A stretch of DNA of 64,000 bases. It comes from Gerris lacustris (Eukaryota > Arthropoda > Insecta > Hemiptera > Gerridae). A program made the translations under genes and the position numbers. Shown here piece after piece: positions 45,163 to 55,779 of this stretch. The DNA is taken from positions 31,902,260 through 31,966,259 of the forward strand of contig OX578283.1 of the NCBI GenBank assembly GCA_951217055.1, read 5' to 3'. Each line of letters starts with the position of its first letter. Positions within the stretch are counted from its first letter, which is position 1. The notes under the pieces were generated by a model. That model was not told where the DNA came from. It ran no database searches and saw only the letters and a list, made by a program, of their open reading frames with translations.

Positions 45163-47246
45163 TTAGTTGTTTTGTTATTATGCTAATTAAAAATATCATT
45201 GAACAAATGTACACATAATTAGTTAGCAGGGCGAAGATAGTCAAATTGTATTCCCCAAATTTTAAAATATATTAATGTTAATAAATGCTATCACATTCTC
45301 ACATTTTTTTCTTGAAAGAAAGCAAAAAAAAAAAAAGAAAAGATAATTAATTACATAAACATAATAAATATACCATAAATATTTAGAACTATAATAAATG
45401 TTCATACACTCCTGCAAAAGAGTGGTGCCTACAAGAAACAATTATTGTAGTGTGTAACAGTAAAATATAGATCAGTAGTCAAATTGTTCCTCGTAGTTTT
45501 TCATTCTTGAATAGTTTGGATTAAATGGTATTTAGATTACTTTTGCAATTCTCAAGAAGCCTGACTAGAAGATTGCATCTTGTTATGTGTTAAGAGAAGA
45601 CTTATATTCATTTGACTGATTCTTGATCATTTTTCTCGTTAAATTAGGTAATGTCGATTTTATTTCTATTTTTTGACTTAAGTTTATCCTACACAATTTC
45701 TTAGCTTTGATCTATAAAAACTTCAATCTCCACTTAATATGTTTACCACCAACCACAATGTCAAAAGTAAAATATCATCAAAATCTCTATTACACATCTT
45801 AATTCCTTAATTTTATTTTCTTTTTAATAACCATTATTGTCATAAGAATTTATATAGGGTGGCTGTACACTATTTTTTCTAACCTCCTATAAATTGAGGT
45901 GTCTCAAATCTGAATTTACACATGTGGAGGGACGTAAAGGAATTCATTCTTCCGGCTCTCAAATATTTTGGAAAAACTAAAAAGCACTCTGATCTAAAAG
46001 GAGGGATGGATTTTGTGTTTAGAAGACCTCTATAATATACAAACCTGGGATATAATTATGTTTGTATATAAACCTAATCCTAATTTAGATAACGTTTCTC
46101 CCAAATTATCCCCTTAAATATTATAAAAGTAGATAAATCACCATTTGTTATTAAATGGAAATAATAATCAAGGAATTAATAACCAAGTTTTATTATTTTT
46201 ATATCTCTATTATCTTATTGATTTGTTTCACTCTTTCCTTCAGAACTACTCATTGTATTATATTGTGCATTTTGTTTTTAATAATAATTGTTTTATAGAT
46301 AAACTTTATCTTGTATAACAGTTTGTTATGATGTAGTCAGTTATCAAATTATTATACTTTGGACTAGAGAGGGGTATCATTGCTCTTAATTTTGTTTTTG
46401 TCTTAGTTTTGTTGTTTTATCTCTGTTAGAGACAGAGAAATCTATCAGTTGTTTTCCATGAATGGATTCTACAAAGCTTTAACACAATATTTAATGTTAG
46501 AAACGTACTATGTAAAAGGTGTTTTTTTTCTTAAATCAGAAATTTCATCCGGATAATTAGTAGAGGCCAATTCTACACTATTATCGTTAATCCATACTTA
46601 AATATAACAAAAATAATATTGCTTTTTTTGACAAACATAATATTTTCTTTTTCTTAGTAAATCATTTTCGGTTCTTTTTGTTAAATTAATTTACATCAGT
46701 AAGATTTTCTTGATTATTCATTTCCAATATTGAACATTTTTTAATTATCCTATCATTTAATTAACTAAAAGCTATTAAATGTGAAATCCCTTTATTTATG
46801 TTATTTTATTGTTTTATTGAAGCATAAGTGTTGTGTTTGTGTGAACAACCAGTTTTTATTTATGTTGCACTTCATCCAGTGGAATTAAGTGTTTTTATTG
46901 TTAGTTTGTTTTTAAAAAAATCCACATTGACTACATGTGTTATTGTTATAGATGGAATAATAATATTACTAATTTGTTTGCTCTTTTTTTTAAGGTGAAC
47001 CAGTGCAATTAATATTATTTCTCTGAAAAATATGTTGGATTAATGGAATTTATTTTAATATTAATTCTTATTATCAGTTCAGACATCATGAACTCTATAG
47101 AGAATCAAAATTTAATGAAAATTAATATATTTTTGGATGTACTTTTAAACAAGATTTAGTTTAACAGTTTATGTGTATTGTGTGAATTAGTGTGAATTGA
47201 ACAAAGTATATGTACATGATGACCTGTATGACGGGTTTGATTCTAG
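45163..47246. other. AT-rich intron before the pseudosubstrate exon
   Basis: No genes or element ends recognised in about 2 kb. Confidence 0.55.
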
Positions 47247-47332
47247 GAAGTATATACAGGAGAGGAGCTAGAAGATGGAGAAAACTTTATAGGATTAATG
47301 GACACATCTTCCAAGCAAAGAGATTCAACAGG
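47247..47332 (+). CDS. aPKC: aPKC exon: pseudosubstrate and start of C1 domain
   Basis: An 86-nt exon between ATTCTAG (ends 47246) and the donor GTATGT at 47333. Joined to the previous exon it encodes Arg and then [15 protein letters not shown], the autoinhibitory pseudosubstrate with Ala at the phospho-acceptor position. It continues with [11 protein letters not shown], the start of the atypical C1 finger, whose first zinc ligand is the His of GHIF. The exon ends in phase 0, just before the Cys-rich part. In the kinase the pseudosubstrate occupies the active site until Par-6/Cdc42 binding releases it, and this basic stretch also binds the plasma membrane. The next exon (rest of C1) was not found before 64000, so the downstream intron exceeds 16.6 kb. 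The pyrimidine tract before this exon is short, so the acceptor looks weak. The shadow reading in another frame ([11 protein letters not shown]) has no support. Confidence 0.95.
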
Positions 47333-47340
47333 GTATGTAC

Positions 47341-47468
47341 AAAAGAATTATATTTTTCTTATTAAAAACAAATAATTATATTTTTCTTATTAATAACAAA
47401 TAATTATATTTTTCTTATTAAAAACAAATAATTATATTTTTCTTATTAAAAACAAATAATTATATTTT
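47341..47468 (+). repeat. 29-bp minisatellite just after the aPKC pseudosubstrate exon
   Basis: The unit AATTATATTTTTCTTATTAA then AAACAAAT is repeated about four times with one or two substitutions, starting 9 bases after the donor GTATGT. The units are U-rich on the transcribed strand. Confidence 0.92.
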
Positions 47469-47859
47469 GCAACTTTTGCCTCTCCACAGACTTGCAAATT
47501 TGTTGCCAACATGTTTGCTACAGAAGTCATTATGAAAGGATCTAGTTTATTGTGTATTCAATTAAGCTATTATGTACTAATATGCCAGCAATTAGTTGTC
47601 AACTCCACTAAAGACAGCACAACATGGTTTGCCAACATTAGGCTCCTACCACAAAGAATCTATAATTTTTGATTTTACTGCATCAATTTCAACTGCGAGT
47701 GCAAAATGAAGTTGTAGCTTTAACTTGTCCACTGACCTACAACATTGTTTGCAACATGACAGGTTGCAGGGATCTTTATTGAATAAAATGTAGAAAATTA
47801 CAAATGACACTTTAGATAATAAGTTTCAATCATATCATTGTAATACGCCACTCGTTTTT

Positions 47860-48600
47860 TGGTAGCGGGCCGTGACGGACGTGTACAAATTGACGAACTA
47901 ACTTCCCTGGAATGGAGGAGCTAGGGCTGAGAAATGACAAACTACCAATTAATTTTTAGTGGACGTGGTCGTCCCAAAAACAAAAGTCTTTACCTAGGCT
48001 CCCCTAACGTGCAGGGACGAACTATAATATCAAAAACCCTACGGAGCCCTCACACTTTTTTTCTAGGGTAGGCAGTGACTTAATTCTCTTTTTAGACTAA
48101 GCATTAACCTTACGGAAAGGGATTCTCCTGTAGTATAACTGATAAGTCTACAAAACAAGGCCGCAAAATGAAATGGTACTCTCAGTTTGATGATATCCAT
48201 AATCCTGTTTGGGTAATCCTTTGGTGGAACCTCCTCCACAGCACCCGCGTTATGTTCTCGGCACACCACGTTTTCGCAAAAGCTTCATGACTTAAAAACC
48301 AGGAAAGTACTCTACCGCAAATTTTTGGCACACAGCCGGACTTAAAACTTAAAAGAATTTTTGGCACACAGCCTGACTTAAATTTTTGAAAGAATTTTCG
48401 ACACACAGCCTGACTTAAAACTTGAAAGAATTTTTGGCACACAGCCTATAACTTCGCGGTAACGTTGCCGGGGCGCGCTCCGTGGTAACGTTGCCGGAGG
48501 TGCCCGGGAGTCCCAACCTCGTGGGGAGTGCTTGTCTGGCAAGAAAATTTTGGTAACCCAGGGATTTTTGAGCCACGGGGTTACACCATGAATGAAAATG
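47860..48600. repeat. GC-richer repeat island with minisatellites
   Basis: This stretch differs in base composition from its surroundings. 48318-48450 has four copies of a ~40-bp unit (TTTTTGGCACACAGCCTGAC, then TTAAAACTTGAAAGAA). 48455-48500 has GGTAACGTTGCCGG twice. GGTAACCCAGGGATTTTTGAG ends in an inverted CACGGGGTTACACC (48549-48585). Probably part of an unrecognised mobile element. The minus-strand ORFs of 68-89 codons follow the tandem units and are not convincing genes. Confidence 0.65.
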
Positions 48601-49870
48601 TATTGGTCAAAAATAAGTAAAATGTTGAAACATTTTAAAGTTAACACAATACTTAATCTTTACTTAATATATACACTATGTTTATAGGAAAGTATTATAA
48701 CCTACACATTTTTGTTTGAAACAGCTACTTAGTTATGAATTTTATAATTTTGAATTGACTTTACTTTCTTTTAGACTTTTCATCTTGTCATAGTTGTTAG
48801 GTTTTCTTTTCAATTATCCTCTAAACTAGTAGGTAGCTTAACTGTACAGTCTATCTACAAATGGAGTTAAACATTATGATACAGTCAATTTCACCAAATG
48901 CCCCCTTTATTTTTCCTTTATTGGAAAGTAAATTAAAATGTATGAAGTACTTTTTATCTCTATGCCAGAGCCTAGAGCACTATGCTTACCTATAGCGTAA
49001 GTCCAACAATTAGGTATTGTTTCATGCATATCTTTTTAGAATAGTGTATGTGTCATTGCTGTTAAATGGAAAAACCTTTGAATCTAACGGACCATAACTT
49101 TTTACATTTATAATTGGAAGAATATACAATTTCATTTAGATGTTAGGGATTGTTATAGAATTTAATATTTAAATGTAAAATGTTTTTTATAGAACAATTA
49201 TATTATAAAAGAAAATTATTACCATGCATAGGTATGTTATCTCTCCCTGTCATTCAATCCTAGTGGAATATGTATATATTTAACATTCCAAGAATAAAAT
49301 ATTTGATCCTCTTATCCTTGAGTTCCATATCCATTTCAAATACTATATCAAGAACAAATTGATCTACTTAAATACAAAGTTTTTCTCCTATTAAACCAGA
49401 TATTTTGAGCAATCGCGATGGTTACAAAGAATTTTATTTGTCAATTTCCTGTCCTTTCTTATTTATTCTTATTTTAAGGATATGTATATTGCCTGTCCTC
49501 ATACATTTAACTTTTATCAACTACATTGTATTACATAGGGAAAATAAGATATATTTTTATTCAAAAGTAATACTACCTTCTCAAAAATTCTTTTTGCCGA
49601 AATCAATATTAATCATAAGGAATTATTAATATTTTTAGAACTCTAGACCGGCTTTAGCTACCTTACATTGTTTATTCTCAAACTAAACAGAAAAATATTT
49701 ATCTTTTCCCTGTCCATTCACATTTTCCATTTATCATAAACAATAATATAATAGTGTAGGAAGATAAAAAGAATTTGATTTTGAAAATATATAATCTAGA
49801 CAGTTATTGCTAACTCAGAATGGTTATTTTAAGAATAATTAAATTTGTATGTAATCCCTACCCAAACTAA
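48601..49870. other. AT-rich intron, nothing recognised
   Basis: Between the GC-richer island and a Helitron. The plus-strand ORF at 49405 is composition-driven. Confidence 0.55.
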
Positions 49871-50873
49871 CCTATATATATAAAATCAAAGTTTTGTCTG
49901 CACATTGGTCAGAATTGAAAATTTGTTGGATACTTTTTCATTTCATACATTCCGAAAACTGAATCCGGCCTTAACTTTTTTCGTGTATGAATGTGTGTAT
50001 GTCTGCGCCACCAGTCCAACTTTATAAGCTCAAATCTGGCAAAACGAAATCGATAAGAGGTGGTTAGAGTTTTTTTTCAGAGGTGAGCGCAAACATGTTG
50101 CACATGTTGTAGGCTTGGTTGCATCAAAAAATATGGAGAAACCTAGAGTAGAGAAATATAGAGTAGAACCAAAGTTATTAACAATTTTATAAAAAAAAAA
50201 TAAATAAATAAAAAATAAATAAATAGGTTGACCAACCATAGCCAAAACCCACAGACTCGCTAATCTGATACTTCTAGATCACCAAGAGACTTGCGGTTTT
50301 TTGTGTTTGGTCTGAAATTGGCCCAAACCGACTGGAAAAATCCCAAATCCGCGATTGTTGACCGAATAATTTCTGATTTGATTAGGATGCTTACACCTTT
50401 AAATTGAGTATTTATTATTTGATTAATTTGTCCTAGAACTAGAGTTATTAAATATTTACTGGTGCAACTGTCATATTGAGAGAAGAGACTGGTAATTGAA
50501 TTAATGCACCAATGGTTGATGATTGTTCAATGACTTCCCAGTCTAATTAGTTTTGACTACATTTATTTTCTCATTTATTATATCTTTTTTTTAGAATTGT
50601 TATTTATTATTATATTACTTAGTTTCGATTAGCTATTTTTTTACATACATTTTTTTCTCGTACATGAATAGAATCCAATCTACGATTTGGAGAGTATTAT
50701 ATTCTTTGTAATGGAATGAATTATGTATAATATAGTCCTGATTCTATTTCTAGAAGGCTTTGGAAACAAAACAATTTAGGCATTTCATTTAATTGCTAGG
50801 CCTACATGATTAGAGGTAACCTAACCACTAATATATAGCATGAGCCCCGGGCTCCGCGTGGGGTGAATGCTAG
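49871..50873 (+). mobile_element. Probable non-autonomous Helitron
   Basis: Starts CTATATATATAAAATCAAAG (the expected TC start appears as CC) and ends TGAATGCTAG followed by T. A GC-rich hairpin, CCCC at 50845-50848 pairing with GGGG at 50860-50863, stands a few bases before CTAG. About 1 kb, no coding capacity recognised. Confidence 0.7.
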
Positions 50874-51238
50874 TCTAATATAATACTTATAATTACTAAT
50901 AGTAATAATTAATCCACTTAAGTGCTTGGTAGAAGGTAACTTAAATTAAATAAACTTTAGCATAGACATAATATTGTTATTGGTCCTATTCTCTTTTTAG
51001 ATTGTTTCTAAAAAAGCAATGTTGTTTTACATTTTTTTAAAAAGTTATTTAAACTAGCAGACAAAATCCTATTTGAAATGGTAAAGAAATCTCTGAGACA
51101 TTACTTGTGCTAAATTTTTCTAATTTTTTCCAGTGTTTTCTAATTATTTAGTTGAACTGATTTTGGTGGTTAAATTTAATTATTATAGTACATTTTATCA
51201 AAATTTACGTAAAATATAAGCCTACTAGACAAACATAT

Positions 51239-51463
51239 CAGTGGCATAACTATGGGCCCGCGCGGGACCGCATTGCGGGGGGGCCCCTAGTGCCAGGGGG
51301 CCCCCAAATCCAGAAATAACTGGAATTACTATCCATGTACCAAGTCGAGGGGGGCCCCTTCCTGAACGTAAGAGGTTTTTTTTTTTTGCTAATCGATTTT
51401 CTTTGGCGAGGGGCCCCCAAAAATGTCTTGCGAGGGGCCCCCAATGGTCTAGCTACGCCACTG
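51239..51463. mobile_element. 225-bp hAT MITE with 8-bp target duplication
   Basis: Begins CAGTGGCATAACTATGG and ends TAGCTACGCCACTG, so the terminal inverted repeat is CAGTGGC(G/A)TA. It is flanked by AAACATAT at 51231-51238 and 51464-51471. The interior is rich in GGGGCCCCC runs, the usual look of this widespread family. Too short to code for a transposase. Confidence 0.95.
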
Positions 51464-51471
51464 AAACATAT

Positions 51472-52499
51472 TAACTTATTTTAAACTATTATCTTAAATT
51501 GATACCCTGGTTTTACTAAAGGTAGAACTAGATTATTAGATATGGGTGTAATTGAGACTATAGATTGCCTGGATCATTCCTAAGTTCAAAATGTAACCCT
51601 GACCCGCCTTCAAGTTGGATTCCTTTCACTTTCCTCCTCTCTGGTTACTCTCTGTAACTTGTAACTCTAATCTCCACTTACTCTAAATGAACTCAGCCAC
51701 TAGTAACAACTCATAGGTATTTATTAACTTATTCTATTGGTATTATTCAACTAACACAATATATCTTCAAATTTTATTGTAACTCTATTTCCATTATGTA
51801 TGTTGTTCGTTTAACTTTGATTTTTGTTTTTAAAGTAATTGATCGTTGTATTTTTGAACATGAATGTTTGACAAAATGGACTTAATACAAGAGAGAACCT
51901 TTTATATTACTCTTACAATGTAGGCTTGATAATTTTTAATTCTAGGAATGAAACAAATGTATAAATTAACAAAAACAGAATAGGAAAATTAAATTGACAC
52001 TCACGAAAAGGCACATTTGTTAGTGTCATATGAGAAGAACAATAACGAGGGAACAATTTTAATTTAGAAAACAAAAGGTTTTTTTTGTTAGGTTTAGGAT
52101 TTAAAAATATATGCAAACATTATTATATTCACAATCGAAAATTGCATAATAACTAGAATAAAAATACAGGGTCTGGTGAACAAACTTGATGGTTTTTGAA
52201 ACGGGCTACCATAATGAATTTTTGAGGTATTTTTTATTTAAAAGAGGAATAATGGAAATTTACCAATAACGTTCAAAACAAATCATTATGAAGCAAAAAT
52301 TACCTCTTAAATTACTTCCTCCATGTTCCTGCTCTGCTCGAGTCAGTTGGCGAAGTTTGTCATCTCTCTTCTCCAAGTTTTGATGAGGGATCGCATGAAT
52401 TCCTCTCTAAATGTTATCTTATGTCAAATTATCTCACAGTAACAACTATGTTAATAATAAAAATGTCTGTTTTTGGGCTTCATTTACTCATCACAGTGA
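51472..52499. other. AT-rich intron, possibly 5' part of a mariner relic
   Basis: Near 52170 TACAGGGTCTGGTGAACAAAC may be an old mariner-type terminus, since such phrases begin several mariner families. No coding part is clear until about 52500. Confidence 0.4.
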
Positions 52500-52842
52500 A
52501 AGGGTAAACATCAGCAGTTTGTAAGTCAGCTGTGATAGAGGGTTGGTTTCAGAACTGAGGCAACTGTGCACACTTTGCATGCATCTATGGACATCTAAGA
52601 AGATGATTACCTGGTAAGTTAATCTTACGAGGTGACATTCCTTGGCCGGCACGTTCTCCAGATCTCTCCCCTTGTGATTTTATGTATGGGGTTATCTTAA
52701 GGGAAATATTTATCTTGACAAGCCTCAAACTGCTGAACTGTGAGAGAATATTCAGAGAAAAATGCATGCTATTTCTCGCAATCCCAGTGCAGGGAAAATG
52801 GTGGTTGTCATTTAAGTGATATTATTTTTTGCTTCATAATGC
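52500..52842 (+). pseudogene. Tc1/mariner-superfamily transposase C-terminal remnant
   Basis: The plus strand, with one frame change near 52625, reads LILRGDIPWPARSPDLSPCD and then FMYGVILRENIYLDKPQTAE, a stop, and ENIQRKMHAISRNPSAGKM. The block PWPxRSPDLxPxDFFLWGYLK is the conserved region around the third catalytic Asp of mariner-type transposases. The first 200 residues are missing or unrecognisable. An inverted repeat (ATTATGAAGCAAAAA at about 52285 and TTTTTTGCTTCATAATG ending 52841) flanks the region and may mark the termini of a deletion derivative. Stop codons show it is dead. Confidence 0.75.
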
Positions 52843-53763
52843 ATTTTTTTGGTATATATTGAGCAAAAACTGTCAGGATTGGCTGCCGGACCCTGCAGAA
52901 CCAAACAATACCTCTTTCAATCACTCCTCACTTAAATTCTTCGACAAACTAACATACATTTTTTCCTCTGGTTTGAATGTTTTCTTTATTGTTACGCCTT
53001 TCCAGGGTTATTATTATTTACTATTCAGCTAGTAATCAAGAAAAAGATAAATTTAATAATAATATTTGTTTGTCAGTGCATCTACTTATTTTTAGTTTTG
53101 AGTTTAAACCAAAATTACTAAATATATGAATTTAAATATATCAAGTCGAATTTAAACTTAAGATTAAAGTTAAACCACTTTAAATTAAACTTTGTGTAAT
53201 TTTAAATTGAAAATACAGGTCTTAGTTGGTCTTAACCAGTCAATATTGAAACATTATAGTACGATTACAATTAGAGTTAATTTTGGCAGCTCAGGTGGAC
53301 AATCTGTGTGAGGGTAAAAATAAAGCCACTAAGCCACTAGACTAGGGTTATCTGGGGGCCACGCTTCTTCACCAGACTTTTTTGACTAGATGGCCCGACT
53401 TTTTAGATGTCAAAATCTTGTAATCTCAATGGTCATCCCCAATTTTTTATATTTTCCATCGCTGTCAGAATTAACTCTAATAAATTGTAATCCTAGTTTA
53501 GACAATGTAGTTTTTGACAATTACATAATGTGATTATCAAACCTTGATTACAAATACTTGTCTGAAGTGGAAGTATATAGTTAGAATAAATAAACTATTA
53601 TGATATTAAACTATTATACATTTTACATAATGAAACTTAGTGAGAAAAATTGATCCGTGAATTGTCAAATACACAATAATTATTGTGTAATGCAGAATGG
53701 TCTGAATTATATATTGGTTACCTATAATTGGTTTTTGACAATAAATTGAAGTAATTTTCCTCT
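52843..53763. other. AT-rich intron
   Basis: A tRNA-like GGCAGCTCAGGTGG occurs at 53286 without a box B. Nothing else recognised. Confidence 0.45.
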
Positions 53764-53816
53764 TAGTACACAGGCCACCATAAGAAGTGAGTCGCTGATT
53801 GATAAAGTTTTCTTAC

Positions 53817-53918
53817 CTTATGGAATCGCCTATTTATGTCTTGTCCACCGATGAATTGGGTATATGGCAACTGGGCGCTGGGCCATTTCTTTTTTGTTGA
53901 CATGCCAAACTTGCCCTT
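53817..53918 (-). CDS. Mirror copy of the unidentified exon in left arm
   Basis: Reverse-complement partner of 54191-54292, with the same acceptor (CCCGCAG) and donor (GTAAG) contexts on the minus strand and the same open frame. It encodes KGKFGMSTKKKWPS...GGQDINRRFHK. It is antisense to aPKC, so it cannot be spliced into aPKC mRNA. Both copies stay open with intact splice signals, but at about 3% divergence that may only reflect recent origin. Confidence 0.4.
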
Positions 53919-54190
53919 CTGCGGGAACATTGAAAAGATATAGATAAAGTTTTGGTTTTCACAGGATCGTTTAATTAAAGTATTTAAAAAACAGTGGTAA
54001 AGGTGGCCACCGATAAGAGTGGGCCGTTTTCTTTTCAACGTCCCCCGCAAAGCGATATGTTTGGGGCGGTGGACACCCCAAACGGCCCACTCTTATCGGT
54101 GGCCACCTTTACCACTGTTCTTTAAATACTTTAATTAAACGATCCTGTGAAAACCAAAACTTTATCTATCTCTTTTCAATGTTCCCGCAG

Positions 54191-54292
54191 AAGGGCAAGT
54201 TTGGCATGTCAACAAATAAGAAATGGCCCAGCGCCCAGTTGCCATATACCCAATTCATCGGTGGACAAGGCATAAATAAGCGATTCCATAAG
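54191..54292 (+). CDS. Unidentified splice-flanked exon in right arm of palindrome
   Basis: A 102-nt open segment (34 codons, phase 0 if read AAG GGC AAG) sits between a good acceptor, with a pyrimidine run ending in CCCGCAG at 54190, and a consensus donor, AAG then GTAAGAAA at 54293. It encodes KGKFGMSTNKKWPS, then AQLPYTQFIGG, then QGINKRFHK. I do not recognise the protein. It is not part of canonical aPKC, which needs the C1 cysteines next. A mirror copy lies on the opposite strand at 53817-53918 and differs at three bases, all changing the amino acid (N/K, G/D, K/R). It may be an exon copied from another host gene together with its flanking intron, or part of an unknown mobile element. 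Inclusion in aPKC mRNA would keep the frame but disrupt the C1 finger. Confidence 0.45.
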
Positions 54293-54345
54293 GTAAGAAA
54301 ACTTTATCAATCAGCGACTCACTTCTTATGGTGGCCTGTGTACTA

Positions 54346-55179
54346 TCTCTTTATTCATAAATTATTTGTATAAACACTTTGTTTTCAATATATTATTTAA
54401 TATTTTCTTATAAGTGAGTTACCTTAATTTCTTTGACATGATTTTGAAGAATAAGTATTTGTTTATATATTTAGTTCATGTTGCTCTTTATATCTGTGAG
54501 TAATAGATGAATGCAGGTAAACTATAAAATATCTAACTGGATTTAAGTTTTAGAATATAAATAATTTTGTATTGTAAAAAAAAATAGTCAAATGAAAAAT
54601 AAAAACAAAGCTTTTGTTTTTATCCTCTGCTTGACTGTTTTTTAAAATCATTTTTTCTCTCGTGGGAAGACCAAATAGAAATAAATGAGAATAATATTTC
54701 TGTCCTAGTTTTCTCTCTTTCTTGTGTAATATTTTCTGTAAAATAGAATAAATCTTAGTTGATTACGAGAGATTTATTTTGCTTTTATTGTTTCACTTTT
54801 TTTTTCTTTTCTCTATTCTAAGCGGTAAATCATTGCTATTTGATTTTTTTTTTTTTTTTTTTTTTTTAAAGGAACATAAATTTTAATGGAATCAATTTAC
54901 CATTGTGTTTCTTTTATTATAGTCATATGTTTTTAATAATCAGGTTAGAGAATTTCATTAATTTATGAAGTCGGTTTAGTCGGATAATGAAACAAAAAAA
55001 AATGAAAGTATAATAAAAGTTTGATCAGCGCATGAGGTAAAGTAAAAACCATTAAAATTAAATAAATTAGTTTAAAGGGATCACTTTGTCAGAATGGCTA
55101 AAAAAACTAATTTTAAACCCCTTATAAAACGCTAAAATATCCCTCTTTCCCTGCTAAATTCCTAGATTCTGAGACAAAG
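54346..55179. other. AT-rich intron
   Basis: Contains a T tract of about 24 bases (54846-54868). No genes seen. Confidence 0.55.
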
Positions 55180-55565
55180 GAGACTTGTTTCAAAGAGCTG
55201 AAGTTCATGCGTTTGAGACTAGTTTAATTTTACTACCAGTAGGTCCTGCTAGAGCTTATCAAGAAGGTAACAGCGAGCCGTTTAGATTGGACGTTTTTGC
55301 AGTTTAAATAAGACCTATCCCCCAACGGAAGATTTGGGAAAAGAAAAATTGTCACTCCAATATTACTCTCCAAGATCCCCATACCCCATGTGACTTTTTT
55401 CTTTGGGGATACATTAAATTAAAGTATTGGTTTTCAAACTACTAATACCTGCAACTGTGGACAAAATGAAGTTGAAGATAACTTCTGCTTTTAATAGCGC
55501 CACTAGTGAGTGGGAGGAATTGGAATTTACCACCTTGAGAACATTTATATACAATTAAGATGAAG
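55180..55565 (+). pseudogene. Second mariner-type transposase C-terminal remnant
   Basis: Readings in two frames give SPRSPYP, CDFFLWGYIKLKY and PATVDKMKLKITSAFNSATS then EWEELEFTTLR. This corresponds to WPPRSPDLxPxDFFLWGYIKxxVY...xxxELKxRIxxAxxxIxxEM in mariner-family transposases. It differs in sequence from the 52.5-kb remnant. Heavily decayed. Confidence 0.62.
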
Positions 55566-55779
55566 TTAGCAACTACTAACTCCCTCCAACAAACTCACAA
55601 CAAACACCTCCCTACAACTAACTCCCTCACATTTATATACAATGGGAGAAATATTTGAATGTACCTTTTTTGTACAAGTATATGCTTGTATACTTGAAGA
55701 AATATAGCTCTTTGAAACATTTTTTTTTTTTTGGGACACCCAGTAATTTTATCCAAAAGGTTTATTATCATTAGGTAAA

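Larger units (their letters stand above)
38392..47246 (+). other. aPKC intron between linker and pseudosubstrate exons
   Basis: An 8855-bp intron with GTAAGA donor and TTCTAG acceptor. It contains a SINE, two antisense non-LTR remnants, an H-family repeat, an R2 repeat and a mini-Helentron, and otherwise AT-rich sequence without recognisable genes. Confidence 0.85.
53764..54345. repeat. Long near-perfect inverted repeat (266-bp arms, 50-bp spacer)
   Basis: Arms 53764-54029 and 54080-54345 are mirror images with no net length difference: every paired position sums to 108109. I noticed only a handful of substitutions. The 50-bp spacer (54030-54079) is GC-rich and holds GGGG...CCCC complementarity (GGGGCGGTGGACACCCC). 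Each arm carries the unidentified exon with about 110 bp of 5' intron and 50 bp of 3' intron. A transcript through it, such as the aPKC pre-mRNA, would fold into a 266-bp duplex. I saw no target-site duplication or terminal motif of a known transposon. Confidence 0.9.

Noticed and set aside
48063..48647. Minus-strand ORFs with repeated KSGCVPKI
   Set aside because: The repeated peptide simply mirrors the ~40-bp minisatellite; no start context or splice signals.
54191..54292. Reading the palindrome exon as an aPKC exon or as an astacin-like protease start (WP..LPY)
   Set aside because: aPKC needs the C1 cysteines next, and the WPxxxLPY resemblance to astacin domains is too short to trust without a search.
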